Positions 1 to 8,813 of a DNA stretch of 64,000 nt are shown here, in pieces. Under the pieces are notes generated by a model. That model did not search any database. It was not told where the DNA came from and saw only the letters and a program-made list of their open reading frames with translations. The position numbers were made by a program, and so were the translations under genes. This DNA is from Prorocentrum cordatum (lineage: Eukaryota; Sar; Dinophyceae; Prorocentrales; Prorocentraceae). Position 1 is the stretch's first letter; each line of letters begins with the position of its first letter. The stretch lies in NCBI GenBank assembly GCA_963575745.1, contig CAUYUJ010021660.1, positions 125,836 to 189,835 on the forward strand. Reading direction: 5' to 3'.

Positions 1-205
1 GCTCTTGATCATTTTCAAACATAATGTGCGTGGCGCCAAGGCGAGAGCCAACTTTTGAAAATCACCCGCCCTCCATTTGTAAAACTGTTTTCAATGTTGC
101 AACATCAGGGTCTTCAGTGGTGTTGAAGTCTCAGGCGAAACGCCCGGCCCGCCCTTTCGACTGGCCTCGGGGTGCGACAGGAAGGAGTTATCTATAAGGT
201 AAAGG
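1..205 (+). repeat. G-element copy 1, conserved block (truncated by window start)
   Basis: Positions 15-205 match the reverse complement of 45545-45925. The match covers one ~83-bp minisatellite unit (GTGCG..GGCGCC..AAGGCGAGAGCC..TTGAAAA..CACCCGCC), a linker, and a block at about 125-205 containing GAAGTCTCA, GCGAAACGCCC, GTGCGACAGG and a TATAAGG/AAGGAATGGAGG run that leads into GGA repeats. The order is the same in both copies, so this is one dispersed repeat family, not chance similarity. No protein is supported. The left part of the element lies outside the window. Confidence 0.75.
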
Positions 206-206
206 A

Positions 207-426
207 ATGGAGGAGGAGGAGGAGGAGGAGGAGGAGGAGGAGGAGGAGGAGGAGGAGGAGGAGGAGGAGGAGGAGGAGGAGGAGGAGGAGGAGGAGGAGG
301 AGGAGGAGGAGGAGGCGGAGGGACGAGAAGAGGAGGAGGAGGAGGAGGGAGGAGGAGGAGGAGGAGGAGGAGGGAGGAGGAGGAGGAGGAGGAGTAGGAG
401 GAGAGGAGGAAGGAGGAGGAGGAGGA

Positions 427-457
<31 letters not shown>

Positions 458-471
458 GAGGAGGAGGGTCG
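207..471 (+). repeat. (GGA)n microsatellite
   Basis: Near-perfect GGA repeat with a few GGC/GAC/GTA interruptions. It belongs to G-element copy 1, because the copy at 43.7-46 kb has the same microsatellite in the same place. Long poly-Glu, poly-Arg and poly-Gly reading frames here are artefacts of the triplet repeat. Confidence 0.95.
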
Positions 472-2560
472 CCAGAGGTGTTCAAGCGATCAGGGGGGGG
501 GGTCCCTATCTCCCAGACGAAGCCGCCGACCTACAGATTCGAGGTGGCGGAGCGCGACATCAACGGGGTGAAGGTCGAGCGGGGCGGGTGCACTAAACGG
601 CTGCACCAGGGCAGGGCAGGATGCAGCTCTTCCGTCCATCTTCCTCGTGTCCCGTCCCTCGCCGCCCAGTTCCCCCGCTTTCCCACCGTGGACCACCTGT
701 ATTCAGCTTGCAAGCTTGCGCTTTCGTGATTGATGGCGGATAATCGGTCGTACAGTATTCACGCTGGCTGCGGTGCTCCTGCCAGACAGTTCAACCTGGC
801 TCTACACGACCTCGAGGACCGTTGGCATCATGCCTACCCTGTGCCACTTCTCTCCATGCCACATATCTGGAGCTTTTCGATTGACTAGGGCCGAGGGTCA
901 GAGAACGCCTTCCTCTTCGGGACCACCGAAAAGAGACGTTAGGGTGGTCAAACGCCTCGCTGGTTAAGCCGACGAAGATGTGCAACATCCAACCATTCGC
1001 TTCTTTCTAAAATTTTGGCTTGACGCCGGGTGTGGTGCATCAATTTCAGCTTGACCGAACAGGTCGGTTGCGCCCCTTGACGTCCGTTTGGGGTGTTCTG
1101 CAGACCTGCCCCCCCCAGCCGTACTCAACTTTTTAGATATCCTGCAGCTGCGCAGACAGTTGCGTAACTGAGCAGAGACAGTGCAACCACGTTCAACACT
1201 GATAGCGAGAGGACGGACTTCCAGACCCCATGTCAGCCTTACCTGAGTCATATCCTTGAGTTTTGTTGCTTTTCCCTCTTCTTCGTATCCTACCTCTCCA
1301 TCGTGCGCCCTCGTGCCCCCTTCGCTAAATTTTTCCTCTCGGATTCTTTCCTTCACCTCTTGCCTGGTCTCCCCCTTCCACCCCGCTGGCATTCCAGTGT
1401 CTCTCTTCGTCTTCGGCTGAGGGTGGGTTTGATCTTGTGTTGTAAATACAACGAGGTACCAGTGGCGCCAATGACCCAGGCCAATACCAACTTCGTGCTC
1501 AGCCAGACCGTCGGCAAGATTCCGATGAAGGATCCCGCCCCCCGGGATGTGTGTGTGTGTGTGGGGGGGTTCAGAGAAGGCTATGCAGGTGCGAAGTGGT
1601 CCAGCTGCGCGACGTGGCATGTTTGTGTATGCAGCGTCTGCTGAACGTAGGTTGAAGCGTGCAGGGCGTGTCTGCGCAGTGTACGACGACCGCTGCTGGA
1701 AGCAGGGAGTCAGAGGAATGCGACGAGAAGGTTACCGACAAGGGTCATACGATGACCCGCTTCTGACTCGGCAAGCCTCTGCTTCTGATGGCCACGCACC
1801 GCCTCAGAAGCGGGGGGAGAGCTTCCCGAGATGGCTCCGCACTTCGCCAGGGTCCCCGACCCCAGACTTCCGATCTTTTGTTTTTGCAGGCAGAAGCGTG
1901 GGCACCTGGCAGTCTGGATCCCTGCCCAGGGGCTGCTTTGTTATATCCAGAGTCATTTTCTATCGGTCTTGGGCGGGGCAGAGGCCCCCAGTGGCCGCAA
2001 ACGGCACAACATCTTCCTTCGTTTTTTTTCGCAGCGCGAGATGGTGTGTGGGTCTGGGGGTGAGCTGTCGACGCCGAGACGTGTCCTGCCTTCCATTGTT
2101 ATTTGTTTTGCTTTCCTTGCTTGTGTTCGTAAACCAGCGTGCGTGCGGACTGGCTCTGACGCGTTGCGGCGTAAAACAGTTTGTGTCGAAAATGATCCAG
2201 AAACATTACAAAGCATAGCACCGCCTGTAATCTAGCTTCTTCCTCCCCTCCCCCCCCGCAGAGGCAACACAAGTCACGAAAACCGTGCACACGCTTCGAT
2301 CCTCGAACCTCCTCGTCGCCTCGTGCTCCATCTGCTAGGTAGCAACCCATGGGACCCTTGCATGTTATCGAGATTCAGTCTTTGGAGTGCATTCGATAGT
2401 GCTGATGTTCGGTAATCGATGAGGAAGCGCCGATTTAGCGTCGACTTAGCGTCGATCAGCGTCGATTGGCGTCGGCCAGCGTAGGTTAACGACGAGTCGC
2501 AAGAACTAGCAAGACGACGCTAGAGGCTCCTGTGAGTGCCACAGAACTTCGGCTACTCCC
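472..2560. other. No recognisable gene
   Basis: Several open frames exist on both strands, but none shows a domain, a consistent codon pattern or a recognisable motif. The only simple structure is a short (TG)n tract near 1547-1566. I see nothing else to annotate in about 2 kb. Confidence 0.6.
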
Positions 2561-2800
2561 AGGCCCCCCTAAGATCGATCCGACTCGATACCGACTCTGG
2601 CCGGTCCGATCTGATCCAGGCCCGATCTTCTGATGATGCGGTTCTGCCCGATGCGTGCACAGCGCTGTTGGTTCATTCTGGCGCAGCCGATCCGATGCGA
2701 TTTCGACTCCGCGCCGATGCAGCCCGATCCGACGCACGGTTTCGATTCGGTCCGATGTTCCGATTCCGATTCGACTCTGACGGATCCTGCCCTGAGTGCG
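2561..2800 (+). repeat. Degenerate GATCCGATT-type repeat island
   Basis: Loose repetition of GATCCGA, CGATTCC and GATTCG words. A related island occupies 36890-37465. The two share an ordered stretch, GCCGATGCAGCCC then TCCGAC, and later GATCCTGC, so they are diverged copies of a longer repeat and not only the same word composition. Confidence 0.6.
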
Positions 2801-2822
2801 TCGATTCCTCGCGTATGGTTCG

Positions 2823-2942
2823 GGAGAGGAAAGACAGGCACAGACACGCGTAAGCGTCGATTGCCAGGAAGGTATGAGACAAGATGGGACATGGAGGGGA
2901 AGACGAGCATCCAGAAACTACGGAAACGCATGGGGAATCCTG
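2823..2942 (+). repeat. Dispersed repeat R2, copy A
   Basis: About 120 bp that aligns by eye (roughly 75 percent) to 23225-23343. Shared landmarks in order are GGAAAGA, CAGAGACA/CACAGACA, CGTCGA, CCAGGAA, GGGGAAGACGA, CCAGAAA and TGGGGAATCCTG. No coding potential was recognised. Confidence 0.55.
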
Positions 2943-3048
2943 GTTTGGTGCCTGTCTGTTTGTGTCTCCCCTGGGCCTTCTGGGGCGGTGCCGCCGCCAC
3001 CGCCGCGGCGCGGCAGGACCTGCCCCTCTTCATCAAGAGCCAGCGCGA

Positions 3049-3240
3049 GGCCTCCTCCTCCTCCTTCTCCTCCTCCTCTTCCTCCTCCTCCTCCTCCTCC
3101 CTCTCCTCCTCCTCCTCCTCCTCCTCCTCCTCCTCCTCCTTCTCCTCTTCCTCCTCCTCCCTCTCCTCCTCCTGCTCCTCCTCCTCCTCCTGCTCCTCCT
3201 CCTCCTCCTCCTCCTCCTCCTCCTCCTCCTCCTCCCCTCC
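3049..3240 (+). repeat. (TCC)n microsatellite
   Basis: TCC/CTC repeat with scattered TTC and TGC interruptions. It is followed directly by a ~43-bp GC-rich segment (3257-3300) that recurs at 3886-3930 next to another TCC tract. Confidence 0.95.
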
Positions 3241-3256
3241 CCCTGTGCCTGCGCAC

Positions 3257-3300
3257 CGCTCACCCTGTCGGCCCCGCCGTCGGCGCGCGCGCGCCCGCCC
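3257..3300 (+). repeat. Direct repeat beside TCC tract (mate at 3886-3930)
   Basis: GCTCACCC.GTC.GCCCCGCCG followed by a CG-rich alternating stretch occurs here and at 3886-3930. Both copies touch a TCC microsatellite, on opposite sides. It looks like a duplication that used or carried the microsatellite. Confidence 0.6.
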
Positions 3301-3500
3301 ACGCCCATGCCGATGCGTCCCCCAGAATCCAGAATCCTCGGGGTGGAGTGCGGGGGAGGGCCACGGGTGTGTGCTGTCTGATAGTGGGGTCCCCGCTCGA
3401 ATCGGGAGCTTTACCCCTCGGGGTGTCTGGCAACTGCTCGCGCCCAGACCTGAGGCCACCTCTCATCGCATTGCCCTTCTCCATTCTTCCTCCCTGTATC

Positions 3501-3699
3501 GGCGGCGAGCGAGGGGGGGGGGAAGTGAGGAGAGGCGGGCCTTCTCAGAAGGCTCGGACGTTCTCCGGCCTTCCGAGAAGTTTTCTGAGCCTTCCCAGAA
3601 GACACGAAAGCCTCTCAGAAGGCGCGAGGGCTTCTGAGAAGTCCCGCCGCCTTTTGCGAAGGCCTTCTCCTTCTCACTTCCTCCCCCTCGCTCGCCGCC
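3501..3699. repeat. Fold-back element with internal palindromic tandem repeat
   Basis: Left arm 3501-3546 begins GGCGGCGAGCGAGGGGG. Right arm 3657-3699 ends CCCCCTCGCTCGCCGCC, its inverted complement, and the pairing continues through GAAGTGAG. Between the arms a ~20-bp unit built on the palindrome GCCTTCTCAGAAGGC repeats several times with drift. The structure suits a MITE or fold-back element; no protein is encoded. Confidence 0.7.
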
Positions 3700-3945
3700 A
3701 ATCCCCAGTCGCCCATGCATCGCCGGTGGGGGCCTGACTCTCACACCGCCCAGGAACGTGCGGATTTGCCATCGGGCGCCCACCGCCGATCTATCGGCCA
3801 GGTATCGCCGATTTTGGCTCGATGTTTCTTTCCCTCTTCGCTCGCCGCCGACTATAGGTCTGGGTGTGTGCTGTTCTTTCGTCAGCTCACCCCGTCCGCC
3901 CCGCCGTCGGCACGCGCGCACGCCCCTCCCCCTCCGCCCAGCCCT

Positions 3946-3990
3946 TCTCCTCCTCCTCCTCCTCCTCCTCCTCCTCTTCCTCCTCATCCT
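3946..3990 (+). repeat. (CCT)n microsatellite
   Basis: Short CTC repeat that follows the second copy of the 3257-3300 direct repeat. Confidence 0.9.
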
Positions 3991-4141
3991 ATGTGCGCAG
4001 CTCCCCTCGTCCGATGACGCACGCGTAGCGCGATGGTTTTTTTGGCGGGCCTGCCATGTCGGCCCTGGCTCCGACGCGCGCCCGCGGAGGAAGAACACAC
4101 ACCATCGCAACAGGCAGGACTTCAGACGTGGCGCGAGCGCA

Positions 4142-4265
4142 GGGAGCTCTCCTCTCCCCCTCTCTCCTCTCCCTCTCTCCCCTCCTCTCCTCCTCTCTCT
4201 CTCTCTCTCCTCCTCCTCTCTTTCCTCCTCTCCCCCCCTCTCCCCTCCCTCCTCCTCTCTCTTCT
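4142..4265 (+). repeat. CT-rich low-complexity tract
   Basis: Mixed CTCT and CCTCCT tract with almost no purines on the plus strand. Confidence 0.9.
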
Positions 4266-4403
4266 AAGTGCCTGACGCTTCGCGCCCGTCCGCGGCAGCC
4301 CCCGCCGGCAGTCGTGCTGCCCAGGCGGCCGTGCTCCTTCCGCTCTTCGGCCACTGCACCTCTGGCGGGCAAAGCCACTGCACCTCCTCCGCGAGAGGAG
4401 GGG

Positions 4404-4500
4404 CCTCCTCCTCCTTCTCCTCCTCCTCCTCCTCCTGCTCCTCCTGCTCCTGCTGCTGCTGCTGCTCCTCCTCCTCCTCCGCCTCCTCCTCCTCCTGCGG
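4404..4500 (+). repeat. (CTC)n/(CTG)n microsatellite
   Basis: CTC repeat with a short CTG run at about 4447-4466. It ends about 35 bases before the coding-like fragment at 4535. Confidence 0.9.
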
Positions 4501-4534
4501 GGGGCGGAGCCGGCGGCGTGGCTGCCCTTTGCAA

Positions 4535-5094
4535 AACGTTCTTGGTCAGCGGTTTGATTTGATGAAGCTGGGCAAGCATGCTCTGATCAACATCCCTCGT
4601 GCAAGGCACAAGCAAGCACTGCTTCGCGCGGAGGTCGATGCGCGCCAGTCGGGTGAACAATGCGCAGACATGCATTTCCAATATCTGAATCTCACGGGGA
4701 GTGGGTGGAGGCGTAAGGTACCCGCGGTCTCCGTTTCCAAGCTCAGGGTGTGCACGACGAGCGGCCGAAGTGGTTTAAGCTTGGGTGGGTGAATGTGAAA
4801 GTTGCCCATGGGCGCACTCAGGACGGGGTCCAGTATTTGAATTTTTACTTCAAGCATCTTGGGCATTCTGGGTTTTCAGTCGGAGGGTTCTTAGGAGAAG
4901 ACGATCATACGGAGGCAGCGATGCCTTCGGATGCATGTGTTCGCCACCCTTCCCTGATTCAGATTTCGTCCCAGACGGGTCAAAGCGCGTCCGTCTTCTT
5001 TGTTGCAGAGGCAAGCACAACATTCGATTCAACAATCACTTCGACAGCTGCTCCACAGCGGCCACTGCGTCCGGCGGCTCCATCGGTTGGGTAG
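4535..5094 (+). pseudogene. Fragment of an uncharacterised dinoflagellate-type protein
   Basis: The frame from 4535 reads through RFDLMKLGKHALINIPR, LLRAEVDAR and CADMHFQYLNLTGSGWRRK. It then continues in another frame as DERPKWFKLGWVNVKVAHG, GVQYLNFYFKHLG and GFSVGGFLGEDDHTEAAMP to a stop near 5094. The pattern (DLM..G.H.LI.IPR, then HGRT, then GFxVGGxLGEDDH) resembles from memory a recurrent dinoflagellate protein family of unknown function; I could not search for it. The frame change falls at 4718-4746, where 29 bases start GTACCC and end GCTCAG. Removing them would restore the frame, so a one-base frameshift and a very short intron are both possible. No start codon or upstream exon was found. 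The 3' end enters a direct repeat. It is probably a decayed or retroposed gene piece. Confidence 0.5.
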
Positions 5095-5133
5095 GCCGTC
5101 CCTACGGGGACTGCGGGACCAGCTGTCACACCA
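5035..5133 (+). repeat. 99-bp direct repeat, copy 1
   Basis: Begins ATCACTTCGACAGCTGCTCC and ends AGCTGTCACACCA. The same 99 bp recurs exactly 200 bp downstream with only a few substitutions. Confidence 0.85.
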
Positions 5134-5234
5134 GACGCCAGTGCGCAGCGTTTGGCTCTTTGGCAGGACCGCGTAGCGACGGGGGCCCAGCTGTGTCTTC
5201 ATTTGCAGTAGCAGGCCTCGCGTGAGTGCGCTTG

Positions 5235-5333
5235 ATCACTTCGACAGCTGCTCCGCAGCGGCCACTGCGTCCGGCGGCCCCGTCGGTTGGGTAGGCCATC
5301 CCTACGGGGACTGCGGGGCTAGCTGTCACACCA
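5235..5333 (+). repeat. 99-bp direct repeat, copy 2
   Basis: Second copy of the 5035-5133 repeat. The ~101 bp between the copies shows no similarity, so this is either two tandem ~200-bp units with a diverged half or an insertion between a duplicated sequence. Confidence 0.85.
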
Positions 5334-5449
5334 CTTCTAAGACGATAGAAAAGAAGGCTCCAAGATGCTTCCCGAGATAGCCCAAATTGCTCGACCTGCA
5401 AAATGTACAGTTTCAGCACATTCCATGTTTAGATCTTCGCAGCGCCCAT

Positions 5450-6262
5450 AAGGCCCCCAAGATCGTCCCAAGACGGCCCAAGAGGCCCCCAAGAGAGCTC
5501 CAAGAGGCCCAAAGATCGTCCCAAGACGGCTCCAGAGGCCCAAGAAAGGCCCCCAAAGACCCCCAAACAGCCCCCAAGAGGCTTCAAAACTTGCTCCCAG
5601 AGGCGCCCGAGAGGCATGCCAAGAGACCCCATCAGGTATCCCAGAAGCCTCTGACCCGCAACAGAGGCACGGTGGCGGTCTTAGGCGAAGGCCAGTAGAT
5701 CCGCCGCCCCCTGTTGGCTTACCATAGGGGTGCCTGGCGTGCTAGATTTCAGGAGGTTGTTGGTTATTTTAGAACTTCCACTGGGGCTTTGTCCGATGCG
5801 CTTGCCACCCAGAAAGCTTGCCCAGAGGTGATTGCAAACGGTCTTCCCGCTCCAGATGGCTCCAAGATGGCCCAAGATTTCAAGTTCGCCCAAGATGGTC
5901 CAAGATGGCCTCTACGACGGCCCAAGAGCGTCCAAGATGCCTCCAAGCTTGCCCAATAAGCATCCAAGACGGCCCAAGATGGCCTCAAGATTGACGGCAG
6001 GCGTTTTAAGACGCCCCCAAGAAGCCTCCAAGACGGCCCAAGAGGCCTGTAAGAGGTCCTCCAGGACGGCCCGAAGATGCAACACTCATCGATTTTCCGA
6101 AGGTGTTTGAAGGACTTTGGCCATTGTCTCTTTTCGGCCTTCGCACGGCCCGAGACGGCCTGAGAGGCCCCCGAGATCGCCTCGAGATGGCCCAAGAAGC
6201 CTCCAAGATGGCCCTGGAGCGGCCCAAGAGGCCCCCGACACGGCCCCAAGAGGACGCATCAT
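5450..6262 (-). repeat. R4 degenerate minisatellite (CCAAGANGGCC words), array 1
   Basis: Repeats of about 10-15 bp such as CCAAGATGGCCC, CAAGAGGCCCC and AAGACGGCCC fill the stretch with variable spacing. The reverse complement (CTTGGGGCCTCTTGGG) builds arrays at 19999-20640, 58709-59385 and 61245-61830. A less repetitive ~60-bp island at about 6066-6140 (with GCCGAAAAG on the minus strand) has a counterpart at 61563-61625. Pro/Arg- and Gly/Leu/Trp-rich frames arise from the repeat and are not genes. Confidence 0.75.
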
Positions 6263-6432
6263 GGCGAAGGCCACGCACACCCAGACACGCGAGGACGAGG
6301 AGCCGGCAGCGCACCCCCCCCCGAGGCGGTGGAGTCCAGGCAGCGCCGCGCGGAGGAGCGGCACGCCGCTGGGAAGGAGCGCGCCCCGCTCCCCCCTCCT
6401 GCTGCCGCAGGAGGAATTAATCGGCGTTGCCC

Positions 6433-6635
6433 CACCATACAAATACTCTATGTGCGTCGCCCCCCCAGGGGACACGCGCGCACCGAGAAATCTTACAGTA
6501 TATGCGTCGTGGCGGGCGCTTTCTGGCTACGCCGCTCGGGAAACGACATACTACAAGATGGGTATACCACATGTGCGGGTCGGACGCGCGCCTCCAATGA
6601 GAACATGTAGTATTAGTATGTCTCCGTGCGTCCCA
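6433..6635 (+). mobile_element. R3 short TIR element, copy 1
   Basis: Similar over its length to 59584-59788. Shared words in order include CTCTATGTG, GAGAAATCTT, a GGC..CGCTTT/ACGCTTT segment, GGCTAC, TCGGACGC, GCGCCTCC and AGTATGTC. The ends CATACAAATACT and AGTATTAGTATG form a short imperfect inverted repeat, so I read it as a non-autonomous TIR element. Partial copies lie at 51913-52043 and, interrupted, at 54183-54901. Confidence 0.6.
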
Positions 6636-6709
6636 AGGGAGTGCGGGAGGTGCCGCGAGAGAGATGGGGTCCCGAGAGCAACGGGCCTTTGACCCCGGAG
6701 CATCCCCCG

Positions 6710-6874
6710 GCAGGGGCACGAACAATGACATGCACATAATAACTCGGAGGTCCGCGCGGATTTCTCGGATCGGCGCCGGGGCCCCTGGCGCCAGGGAGGG
6801 GGGTCCAGCGCGGATCCACGAAGTCCGCGCGGAACTCCGAGTTGTTATGCTTACGCCATGTTTCGCTCCCCTGC
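6710..6874. mobile_element. F fold-back element, copy 1
   Basis: The arms run inward from GCAGGGG at 6710 and outward to CCCCTGC at 6874. The left arm carries AACAATGACATG, AACTCGGAGGTCCGCGCGGA and TTTCTCGGATC; the right arm carries the inverted complements with a few mismatches. The arms are about 65-70 bp and the centre is short and GC-rich. A second copy with nearly perfect arms lies at 8112-8306. No coding capacity. Typical of a MITE or fold-back transposon. Confidence 0.85.
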
Positions 6875-7037
6875 CCGGGGCCAGCTTGCCGTGCCGACCC
6901 GATTCGTGACGGCCCTTCGCGCCCAGGAAGGGCCCCCGGGGGGAGGCCCGACGCCGCCGCACGCTCTTTCAGGCCCCTTTCTCTTCGTGGCGCCGCAGGG
7001 TCGAGCCCAGACAGGTTGTGCGATCCCAGGGGGGGAC

Positions 7038-7160
7038 GGGGAGGACGAGGAGGAGGAGGAGGAGGAGGAGGAGGAGGAGGAGGAGGAGGAGGAGGAGGAG
7101 GAGGAGGAGGAGGAGGAGGAGGACGAGAACGAGAACGAGAACGAGAACGAGAACGACGAC
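7038..7160 (+). repeat. (GGA)n then (GAACGA)n microsatellite
   Basis: GGA repeat to about 7122, passing into GAGAACGA repeats to about 7160. Confidence 0.95.
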
Positions 7161-7499
7161 GACACTGGCGAGACACCCTTCCCTCCCAGGCCACGGTGCT
7201 CTACACGAGTTTGTCTACTGCAGGTCTGCCTGCGTGGCGGTCCGGGTTCGCCTGGCGGCTGCCGGACTTGCATTCTGCTCACTGCCGAGGCGATATGTCT
7301 TGAGTGGATCGGCGCCGCCTGCGAACCCGCATTGCCGTCGGTCCGATGCGTTTGCGATCCCAGGGACCTGCCCTCCCAGATCTCGGATTTTGTTCGGTCG
7401 GACATCGAGCGCTACGCCGGAAAACGCCCGGGCGCTTCCAGGGCTCTGCAGGGGCCGTCCGTCCGGATCGGATCGGATGTCTGATATTTTTGGAGATGG

Positions 7500-7660
7500 C
7501 GCGGCCACGTCACGTCGACGCGGGTTCGCGCCACGTCGACGCGGCGACGACCCGTCGACGCAGCGACGACTTGTCGACGTCACGCGCCACGTCCCCCGAG
7601 GTACAGGTAGGTTCGCGCCACGTCGACGCGGCGACGACCCCGGTGCGGGCGTTCCAAGGC
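7500..7660 (+). repeat. GTCGACG-rich minisatellite with exact 31-bp duplication
   Basis: CACGTCGACGCGGCGACGA words recur through the stretch. A 31-bp sequence starting GGTTCGCGCCACGTCGACG is identical at 7523-7553 and 7610-7640, which points to a recent local duplication. Confidence 0.8.
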
Positions 7661-7680
7661 TGAACGCCGCCCGCGTCCCA

Positions 7681-7817
7681 GAGGGGCCTCAGGCTTGAGC
7701 TTCTGGTGGAAGGCTTCTTGTGGTCAGGCCTCCGACTGCAGGCGCGCGGGCCGTCCCTCCTCGCTCCGCCCCCCCCCCCACAGGGGGGCGGCGGGGCGGG
7801 GCCGGCGGCGGCGGGAG
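7681..7817 (+). repeat. Dispersed repeat R1, copy A
   Basis: About 137 bp roughly 90 percent identical by eye to 46618-46758, in the same orientation. Landmarks are GGGGCCTCAGG, CTTCTGGTGGAAGGCTTCTT, GTGGTC.GGCCTCCGACTGC, GGCGCGCGGGCCGTCCCTCC and a C-run/G-run hairpin near the end. The copies lie 39 kb apart with unrelated flanks. Confidence 0.85.
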
Positions 7818-8111
7818 TTGTGCGAGCAAGAGGGCAGGATTCGCACGCGCGTCCTGTTGAACCCCTCGTCCACTTGCCCGTCCTCCATCGGGACCCCGCA
7901 AAGGGTGAGTGTGCCTCTGGAATTGTGTGTGTGTGAGAGAGAGTTCGGTCGGTTTTTGCACCGAGCCGCCCAAACCAGATGCCCCCCAGCCTCCGGCAGC
8001 TCCCAATAGTTGCCGGTAGGTGGGGCATGCGGGGGGCATCTGTCTGCGGCAGCTCGGTGCGCCAGCGGATCGAACTCATGCCCCCCCTCGGGGTCATGCC
8101 TCGTCTGGTTT

Positions 8112-8306
8112 GTGGAACGAACAATGACATAAACATACAAACTCGGAGGTCCGCGCGGATTTCTCCGATCGGCGCTGGACCCCCAACCCTGGCGCGCGGA
8201 GCGTGCCAGGGGCGGCGCCGGAGGCGCCGCCAGAGGGCCCCAGCGCCGATCCGAGAAATCCGCGCGGACCTCCGAGCTTTTATGTTTATAGTATTGTTCG
8301 TTCCCC
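8112..8306. mobile_element. F fold-back element, copy 2
   Basis: Left arm 8112-8178 and right arm 8238-8306 are near-perfect inverted repeats of about 65 bp, sharing GGAACGAACAAT, ATAAACATA, CTCGGAGGTCCGCGCGGATT and GATCGGCGCTGG. The ~60-bp centre holds its own palindrome (GGCGGCGCCGGAGGCGCCGC). It is better preserved than copy 1 at 6710-6874, suggesting a more recent insertion. Confidence 0.9.
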
Positions 8307-8383
8307 TATTGGTGGATCCCGACTCCACTTGTGATCAGTTTCCCACCGCGCACTTCGGCGGTCCTCCTGGCCAGCGACTTCGC

Positions 8384-8505
8384 TTAGGTCGGGCATGTCC
8401 TTCTACAGGCGGATCTTGGGCGAAAAATAGCATGTAGTCAAAAGAGTCAACAATTGTAGAACAATAGTTTTTTTTTGGGGGCTTTTGAATATTCCTCCTG
8501 TAGAG
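8384..8505 (-). mobile_element. M-family TIR element, copy M1 (one end degraded)
   Basis: On the minus strand this is an M element. The end at 8384 reads TTAGGTCGGGCATGTCC, then a tract equal to the CCGCCTGTAG..GGGCGAAAAA inner end of other copies. The other end at 8486-8505 retains GAATATTCCTCCTGTAGAG but lacks the outermost GGGACACGCCCGAC. The interior has a T/G homopolymer stretch, as in copies M5 and M6. Confidence 0.7.
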
Positions 8506-8601
8506 TTACGATGTTCCAACCTGCTCTAGCCTTGATCACCAGGAAGAATTTCGAGCACCAAGGAAGGACCTAAACTCGAGGTTTTTCACGTGTCGGGCCC
8601 T

Positions 8602-8695
8602 GGGGAGCTCAAGCTCAAGGGAAGCTCAAGCTCACTTCAGGTTTTGGCTCAAGCTCAAGGGGAGCTCAAGGGGAGCTCAAGGGGAGCTGGGGAGC
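8602..8695 (+). repeat. AGCTCAAG minisatellite
   Basis: Repeats of AGCTCAAG and GGGGAGCTCAAG. It includes TTTTGGCTCAAG at 8642-8653, which equals the last 12 bases of the dinoflagellate spliced leader. Because the whole tract is made of GCTCAAG words, the match may be accidental. Confidence 0.75.
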
Positions 8696-8813
8696 CTCAG
8701 ACAGCAGCTGACACACTTTCAGTCCGCTAACTGTTGGGGCGCCAGTACGCACACACGTTGCTTGCTACCTCTGTCTCCCTCCGGCCTGCCGGAGTGTGGA
8801 TATTCTCGGAAAC

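Noticed and set aside
192-596. Long poly-Glu, poly-Arg, poly-Gly, poly-Leu and poly-Pro frames in GGA/TCC tracts
   Set aside because: They are open in several frames on both strands because the DNA is a triplet repeat; the same happens at every microsatellite here.
964-2240. 218- and 223-codon overlapping frames on both strands
   Set aside because: No motif, low-complexity stretches and opposite-strand overlap; nothing favours either as a gene.
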